Made by a program: the position numbers and the translations under genes
Notes under the pieces: model-generated
What the model was told of the DNA's origin: nothing
What the model saw: the letters and a program-made list of their open reading frames with translations, nothing else
The model's database searches: none
Assembly (NCBI RefSeq): GCF_036898095.1
Contig: NC_090725.1
Span: 203,156,232 to 203,220,231 of the forward strand
Direction of reading: 5' to 3'
From: Palaemon carinicauda
Taxonomy: Eukaryota > Arthropoda > Malacostraca > Decapoda > Palaemonidae
DNA length: 64,000 bases
In this document: positions 33,908-43,154 of the stretch, piece after piece
Layout: every line of letters begins with the position of its first letter
Numbering within the stretch: the stretch's first letter is position 1

Positions 33908-34060
33908 TGTATATATATATCCAATCCCCTTACGTGTTTCACTTAGAGCCAAGGTATCCAAACTATATTTCATAAATTCATTCTCCACTTGCTGTAACAT
34001 CCCAATCTAATTCATGGTTCTAACATTCCAGTTACCTATTTTCAATTTTTCTTTATTATT
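33250..34060 (-). pseudogene. LINE-B apurinic-like endonuclease, split by (TA)n
   Basis: The N-terminal piece near 34060-33920 reads KIGNWNVRTMN then [11 protein letters not shown]. After the (TA)n tract the frame continues [16 protein letters not shown] text, [12 protein letters not shown] and KTVIGHFNAKVGRNNQRIEN, where the family motif is GDFNAKVG; here the Asp is replaced by His. The endonuclease nicks target DNA for target-primed reverse transcription. It is inactive by this substitution and by the insert. Confidence 0.8.
33607..33920. repeat. (TA)n-rich microsatellite inside the LINE-B endonuclease
   Basis: About 310 bp of TA repeats with TATATACATATA variants, splitting the endonuclease coding text after LALSETR. 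Confidence 0.95.
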
Positions 34061-34140
34061 TATAAGCCGGGAGATTCTTAGCATCCCGCTACACTCGGGA
34101 CTGGGTGCCATTCTTTCATCTTCTCTTTCTAAGACTGACT

Positions 34141-34577
34141 AAATCCACAGAGGATTCATTGTCTAGATACATCAAAGGATAGCCAGGGATAGCCAGTACC
34201 TTTTAGATTTTTATTATATATATATATATATATATATAATTTCAATAATTTTAGAAATTATTATTAGAATTATTGATATTTTAATATTTTTTGAATATTA
34301 CTAATTTTATCAATTATAATAATAGAAATAATTTTAATTTCAATAATAGATTTATTATAATAATAATTATTATTAAAACTATTCAAAATCATAATTTTTT
34401 TTATTATTTTTATTAAAATTAGTAAAATTTTCAAAATAAAATTCTAATATTTTTGATGATAAAAATCTTTCTTTGGAAAAAGTTTTAACTAATGATTTTG
34501 ATAATTTCAATAATGTAATAATAATTTTGATTATATAATATTTAATTGTTATAATTAACATTATTTCTATTATCAGA
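34141..34577. other. AT-rich spacer, no gene seen
   Basis: It starts with the weakly matching 5' edge of LINE-B, then a (TA)n tract at 34210-34239 and about 330 bp of AAT-type imperfect repeats like those of 26701-30150. No coding signal. Confidence 0.6.
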
Positions 34578-35590
34578 ATTATTAAAAAATTTCACCAAGC
34601 CCTCTCCCATTGTTCTTCCTGGACGGAGACCCACTAGGAATTGGCTACTCAAACAGGCAGGTCAACTGAGAGATCAAATGTGCCAAGGATAATTGGTATG
34701 AGACTGAGCTCAGCAATGCGAGCAGTGAGAGCAGTACTTGAAAGTCAGCCGCTATTACAAGGTCTTTATGCACAAGTGGTACCGGGAAGATGAGAAGATA
34801 ATGAAAGAGGTTATAAGGAACAACATTACTGCTACAGAAGTAGAAATTGAATTCAACTTGATAATTTATTATCAAACAACGTGGACCAGATCTTTCATTA
34901 TGAAGAACTTTCTGAAGAATTCCAGCGTCATCTATTCCTACCAATGCCCAGCCCATGGATGCTTTGCCTGTTATATTGGAATAACGACGATGAAACTTTC
35001 TAAACATTTGTCCTGTCACGTACAGCAGGGCACTATTAAGATGCACCAATTCCTGGTGTACAACAAAATCATCAAAAGAGAAGACATCACTGGCAGTACC
35101 ACAATTATCAGCAATGACCCAGTCAGCAGAAGACTAAGGATCCTGGAGGTACTGCTCATAAAGTAGGAAAAGCCAAACCTCAATACCACAGTTTCTCCTC
35201 CCTTCCTGCCAAAGGAACACCAACTAACCCTTCTGCAACATTGACGAGCCTGATGACAATCAGCGACCTGACAACCTGACTGTGACTGAGACTCTCCCGG
35301 TGAGCGCCTCTGCCAATCAGGAAGCAGCTCGGGACTCACTGGACATGGGAGCTGAGCGACAGAACAGCTTGCCTGATCTTGAGCCTTGCTTGGGGAGAGT
35401 CTTGGCCAATCAGCGCTCAGCACTGGGATCCCAGCCCAGTATAACTCAGACCATGTCTATCTCTGGTGTCTGTGAGCGTAGCAGCTGCCTGACTATGACA
35501 GATCCTCTCTCAGAAAGTGCCTATGCCAATAGGAGAGCTGCTCCATCCAAGAATTTACTGAAAGTAAACTGTCAAAAACCATAAGTATAA
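34578..35590 (+). mobile_element. PLE-B: 3' part of a Penelope-like element
   Basis: It carries the end of the PLE coding region with the GIY-YIG endonuclease, then a 3' untranslated region of about 420 bp. That UTR matches the complement of the PLE-A 3' end (about 35650-36060), for example around GAACAGCTTGCCTGAT. The two copies are tail to tail with about 50 bp between them. Confidence 0.78.
34738..35166 (+). pseudogene. PLE-B GIY-YIG endonuclease domain
   Basis: Penelope-like elements have a C-terminal GIY-YIG nuclease that nicks target DNA. The text VIYSYQCPAHGCFACYIGIT gives the two signature halves (IYSY and YIG) with the intervening Cys residues typical of PLEs, followed by TTMKLSKHLSCHV and the conserved C-terminal helix region LRILEVLLIK. 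The preceding RT end (34600-34735) is out of frame. Open for 142 codons, but the element lacks its RT, so it is a fragment. Confidence 0.82.
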
Positions 35591-36649
35591 ACGAATCGGG
35601 CTGCTACATGTTACGAGAGAGTACCGGGTGTTTCATATTTAGGCAAGACTTGGATGGAAGTTGGCAGAGCTAGCTCTATTTATTCGGCTCTGTGGGTTTG
35701 TCAAGTCGGGCATTGGTCTCTGATTGGTCATTGCGAGCGGAGTCCACACCTAGTCTGGGACGAAGCTGCTCTCTCATTGGCAGAGGCGGTGCCTGGGAGG
35801 GGATCCATCGCAGTCTGGCTGCCTCTACACTCATGGTCGTTAAAGCTAGGCATGATGTGAGTAGGTCTACACGAAGCTTCTATTACTATATGCTGCCTGA
35901 GCATGGCTCAGCATCAGGCAAGCTGTTCTGCCATTCAGTTTCCAGGTTCAGTGAGTCCTGAGCTACATTATAATTGGCTGAGGCACTTATCTGGAGAGTC
36001 TCGGTCACAGGCAAGCTGTCTGGCCACTCATCGACGTCGTTCTCGTCGATGTTTGTGAGACATTAGGTAGTGTTCCTATGACAGGAGAGGAGGAGGAACA
36101 TCTCGTGTCATGTTAAGGTTCAGCTTTTCTTACTGGATGAACAGGGCCTCCTGGATCCTAAGCCTTCTGCCATCCAGGCCACTGCCGATGATCGTGGTAT
36201 TTGTGGTGATGTCTTCAAGTTGTACAGCAGGAGTTGGTGCATCTTAATGGTTTCCGGTTAAATGTGGCAGGACAAATGTTTAGATAGTCTCATTATCCTC
36301 ATCACAATATAATGGCTGGGGCATCCACAGACTGGGTATTAGTAGGAATAAACAACGGACTTCTTCAGCAAGCCCAGCAGGGAGTTTGTTCTTAGGTTGT
36401 TGTTCTTCATGACAAGGGATTTTGTCCTTGTGGTCTGGTAGTAGATTATCAAGTTTACAGTGGTGTCCTCTTGAATGGGATGATGTTCTTCAGGATATCC
36501 TTTATGGCTTTCTCGTCTTGCTGGTACTGCTTGTGCATAATGCCTTTATATTACAGGTTGACTCTAGAAGTCTTGCTCTCACTGCTGGGCTCAGTCTCAT
36601 ACCAGTTGTCCATAGCACATTTGACCTCTCAATATACCTGCCTGTTTGG

Positions 36650-37298
36650 CTAGCCATTGTTTATGAGGACCTGGGTAATCCTATCCAGCTCCTTGTGGGT
36701 CTCCGTACAGGATGAACAATGCGAGAGGGCCCGATGAACATAAGCTCGGATGGTGGAGGTCTTTTCCCTGCTGGGACATTCACTGCCGCCACTCAAGCAA
36801 AGGCCTAGGTTTATGGGCTTCATGTAGACAGTGGTATCAAAACCACACTCAGCAGTCGAGATCAGGACATCCAGGAAGGGATGGCAGCCATTGTCAGGAT
36901 ATTTTAACATGAATCTAAGGGGACTGCACTTTTCAAAGGTCCTACTTAGTTCATCAATGTGCTCAAAAGAAGGGGCTTTCACAAAGGTTTCATTGATATA
37001 GCGGACGTATATTACGGGTGCAAAAACTTGTACTTACACGATGTCCATGAAAAAGTTTCCAAAGAGGATACCTAGATACCATCGCAACACCATCCTTTTG
37101 TATGTACATGTACCCACTTTGGGTGGTAAAAATGGTCTTTTTAGTACATATTTCCAGGAGGGTGCAGAGGGCATGCTCTGGGATGTTGAGAGGAGGGGTT
37201 GAATCTTCTCTGTAGACTCGGTCCAGGGTAAATTGGATGGTCTTGTCTACAGGATCATTATTATAATTATTATTATTATTATTATTATTATTTTTACA

Positions 37299-37333
<35 letters not shown>

Positions 37334-38691
37334 TACTATTACTAGCCAAGCTACAACCCTAGTTGTAAAAGCAAGATGCTATAAGCCCAAGGGCTCCAAT
37401 AGGGAAAAATAGCCCAGTGAGGAAAGGAAATAAGGAAATAAATAAATGATGAGAATAAATTAACAATAAATCATTCTAAATTCAGTAACAACGTCAAAAC
37501 AGATATGTCCTATATAAACTATTAACAACGTTAAAAACATATATGTCACATATAAACTATAAAAAGACTCATGTCAGCCTGGTCAACATAAAAACATTTG
37601 CTCCAACTTTGAACTTTTGAAGTTCTACAGATTCAACTACCCGATTAGGAAGATCATTCTACAACTTGGTAACAGCTGGAATAAAACTTCTAGAATACTG
37701 TGTAGTATTGAGCCTCATGATGGAGAAGGCCTGGCTATTAGAATTAACTGCCTGCCTAGTATTACGAACAGGATAGAATTGTCCAGGGAGATCTGAATGT
37801 ATGGGATGGTCAGAGTTATGAAAAATCTTATGCAACATGCATAATGAACTAATTGAACGACGGTGCCAAAGATTAATATCTAGATCAGGAATAAGAAATT
37901 TAATAGACTGTAAGTGAAGAGGGACTCCCCATCAAGAGAAGCGATGACTCTTTCGCTGGAATGCGCTTTGATATTCATCAGGAACTCCATAGAAGAGACC
38001 ATGCTGTACTGGTGAGGATCATAAAGGGTCAGAAGAGCATTGATTCTCTTGGCAAGCTGGTAAGTCGGTGTAGGGCACTGGCTAATGATAGGGTGGAGGC
38101 AGTTCCCTGCCTTATGGGTCTTCACATTCCCATAGAGGTAACCAAGCCCAAAATCACCAGTGATAGGTTGGGAATGGACAGCATTTAAAACTGCGTTTAT
38201 GACATCAATGGTGCAGCTGGCCTCCCGTTGGATGTCCTCCGTGGTGTTGGAAGTCACACGATCAAAATTGAGTTGTTAGCCCGAATAGTGTTCAGCTTCT
38301 CGTGGTAGTTCTTAGTGGCAATAAGGACAAAGGCTGTAGTCTTGTAGGCTCTGTGTACAGTAATGCCAGCTTCATCCTTGAGTTCCTTGGCGGCAGTCCT
38401 CATGGCCCTGGAAATAATACCCGTAGTGTACAGTCCTTAGTGCGTAAGGGCTTCTGCAAGTGGGAGGTACTGAAGAGCATCAGTAGTTCGGACGGCGCCT
38501 TTCATTTGGTAACTAAGAATTAAGTCGATCAGCAGTTCAACATCTAGCCTCTTGCGTGTATGTCTGGGGCAAGATATAAAGTGGCATTTCAAGCCTAGCT
38601 TCAGTATCTTGTCTTGGGTCGCTGAAGTGGAGAAAGTTGAAATGTTGATGTACAGTACTCCTGTCTTTTCTGGGATGCATATCCTTCCCAC
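36650..38691 (-). pseudogene. PLE-A reverse transcriptase, interrupted
   Basis: The N-terminal stretch (38691-38437) includes LGLKCHFISCPRHTRKRLDV. RT follows with GYLYGNVKTHKAGN and HPIISQCPTPTYQLAKRINA, then VIASLDGESLFT, block A with the catalytic Asp. Beyond LINE-C3 the frame continues with VDKTIQFTLDRVYRED, then IQKDGVAMVSRYPLWKLF (36990-37349). The last stretch (36982-36650) has SFEHIDELSRTFEKCSPLRF and CHPFLDVLIS, typical Penelope RT C-terminal motifs. The removed-insert frame is continuous, so PLE-A was coding-like when LINE-C3 arrived; later decay broke other places. Confidence 0.84.
37261..37913 (-). mobile_element. LINE-C3: 3' fragment of the LINE-C family, inserted in PLE-A
   Basis: On the minus strand it starts within the LINE-C1 C-terminal coding region (text matching 25808 onward) and runs through the 3' UTR to an (AAT)n tail at 37261-37332. 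It interrupts PLE-A between GATCATTA and GTGAAGAGGG. The severe 5' truncation is usual for LINEs. A ~57-bp duplicated stretch (TCC/CACATATAAACTAT) is present in its 3' UTR at about 37485-37560. Confidence 0.87.
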
Positions 38692-38800
38692 ATTGATGGA
38701 GATCAGCTTCTTGGAAATAGTTTTAATTTTCCTAGCCCTTCCATGGTCCTGGAGGGTCTGGAGGGAATAGAAAATAATGTCCCTTACCTAGCCCCTTTGA

Positions 38801-39623
38801 AGATATACCCCATTTCAGAGTGAAGGTTTGTATAAATGTAGGAAGAAATTAGAATACATTTAATTTTAAAAACTAAAATTTTCTTATGATATTAAGTTTG
38901 CAACAAAATATAAAATACTGTAATGATGCAATTTGTATCATAAATTTAAACTTATTTGTTAAAAAGATGTTTTTACACTTACTCTCTATACTGTATATAC
39001 TTGTAATCCAGTACTGTGCTGTGACATACTGGAGAAAAGCAGCTAAATGGATTTTGCTATCTCATTATTTAGGTTTATAAATCTTTATATGTCCACTTTA
39101 TGTGCAACTTATTTAGTCATTTACCCATTTCTTATATACAGTATAGTGTATTCACCTATTATTCACCCATGCTGCAATTGATTACTTATAGTTCACATAC
39201 CTCAGTAATCAGTAAGTACAGTATTACTATATCCAATAGACTAGCTGTCCCAAATCTATGTAAGCTATTACGGATCCAGATAAAAATCACTTTTAGTGTA
39301 GGTCTTTATATTAAAAAACCGTTCTTTAGCTTATTTGTAAGAGGTTAAAATTGTAGATTAGTAGATCTATTTTTTATTTACAGAATCATTTCAAGATACT
39401 TTACAGTTCCTCTATAGTATTCAGGAAATAAGATAATTAAGTCTGAGAGATGCTTTGTTCTTTCATTGAAACACTGAATTTGGAGAACTCATAAGGTTTG
39501 ATTGAGGGGGCTGTTTTGCAGTCGCCCGAGTACAGTATTTATTTGTGGAACTTTACAAGTGTTCATTGAATAGGTGCTTGATGTTATTATTTCCTATTTT
39601 ATATTTTTATTTTTTTTCCACAG
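38801..39623. other. AT-rich DNA upstream of the WD40 exon, probably intron
   Basis: No transposon protein and no long open frame. It ends in a pyrimidine-rich stretch and TTTTTTTCCACAG, read as the 3' splice site of the exon at 39624. Confidence 0.55.
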
Positions 39624-39767
39624 ATGTATCTGATCATTTGAAGATTGTTGCTGATGAAAAAATTGTTGATGGAAAGGTATTTGCCTTGCAGTGGTTGAAT
39701 TCAGAACAATTTCTTACGTGTGGAAAGCAGGGTATTATCATGATATGGAGTTTAAATGTTTGTAAAG
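39624..39767 (+). CDS. Candidate host-gene exon encoding a WD40 repeat
   Basis: A 144-nt segment lies between a pyrimidine tract plus CAG (39611-39623) and the donor G|GTATGG at 39768. Reading with one base carried from the previous exon gives DVSDHLKIVADEKI, then a typical WD40 blade, KVFALQWLNSEQFLTCGKQG followed by IIMIWSLNV. The pattern (hydrophobic strand, FLTCG, G, IW) is that of a WD repeat. Both borders are phase 1 and the length is a multiple of three, as in symmetric exons. No homologous transposon is known to me with this protein, and no other exon is identified in the window. The gene cannot be named. Confidence 0.62.
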
Positions 39768-39841
39768 GTATGGTTTCCCGTGTTTTGTACATGCTCATTA
39801 TTATTATTTTCAAGCTTAGTATGTACTACTATAATACTGTA

Positions 39842-40700
39842 CAGTAATACAATAATGCCTCATGATACAAAAATTAATTGGTTCCGGAGTGGCTTTCGTA
39901 CCATGATTTTTCCTTATTATGAGTCACGTTTTGCATGTAAATCGCCTAATTCGTTCCAATCCCTACAAAAACACCACATTAAATTTTATAATAAAGCTAA
40001 ACTACTGTATACTAAACACGATGAAATAGAAATACGAGCATTTGAATCATTCAATACATAACTTAATCATTAATAACCTGTAAATGAAATGTATTTTTAG
40101 AAAACATTAATACTTAACTTCAAGAAACACATTAAAATATGGCAGAGAACAAATGCTTAACTTTATAATACATAATAAGAAATGGCAGAGAATATTAACA
40201 CAACTTCACGAAAAACTTGAAACTAATTTTCTTTTTTTTTTTTGCTTTTTTCTAATCATATTTTTTTTTTACTTTACATTTTGTATTTTTATTTTATTTT
40301 TTGCCCTTTTTTTTATTTTTTTTTTACTTTACATTTTGTCTTTTCTAAATTTAATATTTTCTTCTTCGCTTCCACTTCTCTGTTTTTTTTGGATCACTTT
40401 GAGCTTCTTCTTGGCCTACTAGTACTGAAGGCCTCTTTGATAAATAACTATCCAAGGAAACTTGTTTCTGCCTGGTTCTTGAAACGTTCCTGAAAGGACT
40501 CAGGCAAACATCATTTATGTACTCAAGAGCATGACCTGTGTGAACTTTTTCTGGGTATCTCTTTTCCTCAGAGGGCACCATTTTAAGGTAGCAAGCTAGA
40601 GCCTTCTTAATTTCTGCTGTTGTCATAGGATCATCCTCATCGTCATTGCTGCTAGAGAACTGTTCCTGATTGACATTTTCTTGCATGTCCCTCCAACTTC
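39842..40700 (-). mobile_element. Tigger-3: decayed Tigger/pogo transposon remnant
   Basis: A terminal-repeat-like start CAGTAATACAATAATGCCTC follows TA at 39840-39841, and the subterminal text GATACAAAAATTAATTGGTT resembles other Tigger ends. The C-terminal part of a transposase lies inside on the minus strand. The opposite end is not found. Poly-T-rich DNA at 40230-40330 separates the coding remnant from the end. Confidence 0.6.
40351..40686 (-). pseudogene. Tigger-3 transposase C-terminus
   Basis: The 111-codon open stretch has an acidic beginning (SSSNDDEDDP) and a Tigger-type C-terminus, CLSPFRNVSRTRQKQVSLD followed by SYLSKRP. QVSLDSYL occupies the place of the PIP-box-like motif in Tigger-1 and Tigger-2. 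The DNA-binding and catalytic domains are absent, so it is a fragment. Confidence 0.65.
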
Positions 40701-40879
40701 AGATCACTCATAGTAAGCTCCTCTTTTGCAACAGCTCTCCGTTGCCATCTTCAGCAACGACCGTTGAACCGCTGTCTGTAGAGCCTGAGGCTTCTCAAGA
40801 TTGTTGACATAACTGAGTAATGACTTGGAAACTTTGATGAGGGACAGGCCTTCTTATAACAAGGACATAATCCAAGCCT

Positions 40880-41843
40880 CAGGACACAGGCATTTACATA
40901 TGCTTAAAGTGAGCCAACCTTTCCCCCATTGAGTTGAGAAGGCCAAGGCAGTCAGTAATCTTGCCTGCTAGAATCAAAGTTCTGTTTTGGTATGGTGTGG
41001 TTCTTCCAGTGTATCTACTGTAAATGAATGCAAAGGACTTTAATTAGTAGACCTACTCCTAAGGACTTGGGTATGTTTAGACATATACATGCTACAGGAA
41101 ATATAGGCATGAGGCTTAGATGTGGATGGACAATCTCATTGTATGAAAATCAGAAATATTAGATATTTGACTAAACACTGTCAAATTATTGTCAGAATCC
41201 AGGATCAAACTTAAAGGAGTAGGAAACAAATCATGCTTCTGAACAGCAAATACAACTTTAGTAAAAATACCCTTGCTGCATTCATATTACAGTCAGAATT
41301 TGTTTAGTCACCGTTTGGCATAAATTCCTAAACCTTGCCATGAATGTCTTTAATTTAGAAGAAGTAACATCCAAAACAGAATCACCAAAGGAAAGCATAT
41401 CCAAGAAATTAACCAAGGCATCTCTCATTGCCAACACCACCTTGATTCGTTAGACCATATGATCCCTATTAATGGAGGGTTTTATTCTGTTTTATTAATG
41501 GTTCCAACAACTGCTTTTTTTGGATAGCCAAGGACAGCCACTGGGCAGTTGAATACATTGTAATTGTTTTAGAAAGTAGCTGGGAATTTAACAATAAATA
41601 AGATTGAGAGCCTACTTGCCTATCACTAAACTTCATTAAATTCTCCAACTTTTGGATCAAAACATTGGATAATGTCAGTTCCCTTTTGATAAAAGCAGAC
41701 TCGTGCATATGCTGAGACATAGCAAAAAAATCTAAAGGATTTAACTCTAAATCAGTATCATCCTCTGGCTCTGGTTCATGAGTTTCACTTGTGTAAGCAC
41801 AGTGTTTTTTGAGAGCCATTTTGTAGACGACCAGCAAAGTCAT
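40880..41843 (-). pseudogene. Unrecognised decayed coding remnant
   Basis: The best piece is 41843-41469 (124 codons, ALKKHCAYTSETHEPEPEDD, LELNPLDFFAMSQHMHESAF, LENLMKFSDRQVGSQSYLLL). Further minus-strand text at about 41430-41310 reads VNFLDMLSFGDSVLDVTSSK and FMARFRNLCQTVTKQILTVI. It looks alpha-helical and gag-like, but I recognise no family. It lies immediately 3' of the truncated gypsy pol on the same strand and may be part of another retroelement into which, or next to which, the gypsy element was broken. Confidence 0.35.
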
Positions 41844-41862
41844 TATGAGGCAGTTTGTCTTT

Positions 41863-42141
41863 CTATTCCCTTAATAGTTTTGATGATTGTAAGTTATATA
41901 CATGGTGTTTCTTTAAACCATCAAAGGGTCTCGCTATCTCTCCAAAACCTCTTTTGAATTTACGGTAATACCCAGCGAGCCCTAGGAATCCAGCTACTTC
42001 CTTAGAGTTACGAGGCCTGGGGAAATCTTTAATAGCCGCTACTTTACTGGGGCAGGGTTGGATACCTTCTGGGGTTATTATGTGACCTAAAGATTTGACC
42101 TGTTTACAGAAAAATTTGCACTTTGACAAATTTATTTTCAT
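41863..42141 (-). pseudogene. Gypsy RT C-terminal part (after the Tigger-2 insertion)
   Basis: The text KINLSKCKFFCKQVKSLGHI and GFLGLAGYYRKFKRGFGEIA is the conserved RT thumb and connection region of Ty3/gypsy pol. The preceding codons on the other side of Tigger-2 (46051) belong to the same frame, with one TGA between. Pol matches end near 41890; what follows is unrelated. Confidence 0.87.
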
Positions 42142-42637
42142 ACCATTACGTCACAATGCTTGTACAGTGAACCCTCGCTACTTCGCGGTTCGACATTCGC
42201 GGATTCACCACTTCGCGGGGTTTTCCCATAACCCATATATATATACATATCGCGGATTTTCCGGAAAATTCGAAAATACCGCGAAATCTGAAGATAACCA
42301 AATACGATATTTTGTTACCTGTAATTCCATTAATACTGTAATTAGTAATATCTGCACTTACTGATTGTTCATTGCATTACATATGATATATAATTCAGCA
42401 CAGAAAGAAATAAAACACGAAAAGAGAATGTGATCATACGATAATTCAGTACGTAGTAAAATTAAATCGAACATGAAACGCAAATCAGATGCAGTCATAC
42501 CATATTAGAATGGTGTGTACTGTAATGGATGTGCTTCTTTTCCATGAATCTTTTGTATGTATACGTACGTAGTACAGTACTGCATCCAATAATATTCTTT
42601 GTTGCAAAAATCACATTTCGAATAAGTACTGTAAGCG

Positions 42638-42640
42638 TAC

Positions 42641-42681
<41 letters not shown>

Positions 42682-42840
42682 GCGTAAAATAGCGTACGTA
42701 CGTAAATTTTTATTATTATTGTTATTATTATTATTATTGTTGTTGTTGTTAATAAAATTATTATTGTTATTATTATTAATCATTATTATTATTATTATTA
42801 CTGTACAGTATTATTATCATTATTTATTATTATTACGGTA
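42638..42840. repeat. (GA)n and (ATT)n tracts inside Tigger-2
   Basis: GA repeats at 42641-42681 are followed by broken ATT/GTT trinucleotide repeats to about 42835, all in the 5' untranslated part of Tigger-2. Confidence 0.92.
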
Positions 42841-43154
42841 TTGTACTTAATCTACGTACGTTCAGTATGCGCGGGGCATCTTCTATGAGTAACCAACGCA
42901 CCATGTACTGTAAGACGGGTTGTGATTGGTTCAAGCGCTGATAGATGACGAATCAAAACTCAAGTTTTGTTATCTAGCCTGTGATTGGTGTTTTGCCCGC
43001 ATCTTCTACCCGCAGCATCACAGTTCTCGCGGGGCTGCATCGTTCACTTTCTCTTTCCGCGTATTGCTGAGTAGACGTTCTTAACTTTGTGAAGTTTAAT
43101 CTGTGCTGTGTGCGACTGTTTTAAGTTGAACTTTTTGTTGTACTTTCTGTTACA

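Larger units (their letters stand above)
30151..34140 (-). mobile_element. LINE-B: near full-length RTE-like non-LTR element, decayed
   Basis: On the minus strand from about 34140 the order is endonuclease start, (TA)n insert, endonuclease end, linker, RT, C-terminal region and 3' tail at about 30151. It is the same family as LINE-A. It is split at 31008-31623 by element C2 and at 33607-33920 by a (TA)n tract. A 135-bp tandem duplication lies in the 3' part. Clade assignment (RTE/BovB-like) rests on the WNVRTM endonuclease start and RT motifs and is tentative. Confidence 0.82.
35640..38800 (-). mobile_element. PLE-A: near full-length Penelope-like element, decayed
   Basis: Minus-strand order: N-terminal region (38800-38437), RT fingers and palm (38257-37914), LINE-C3 insertion (37261-37913), RT continuation (37260-36650), GIY-YIG remnant (about 36400-36120), 3' UTR to about 35640. 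Multiple stops and frameshifts. No Penelope LTR-like repeats are visible within the window. Confidence 0.82.

Noticed and set aside
35282..35584. Frames of 80-100 codons in the PLE 3' regions (also 35692-35961)
   Set aside because: They lie in the homologous 3' UTRs of the two PLE copies, and the frame is not conserved between them.
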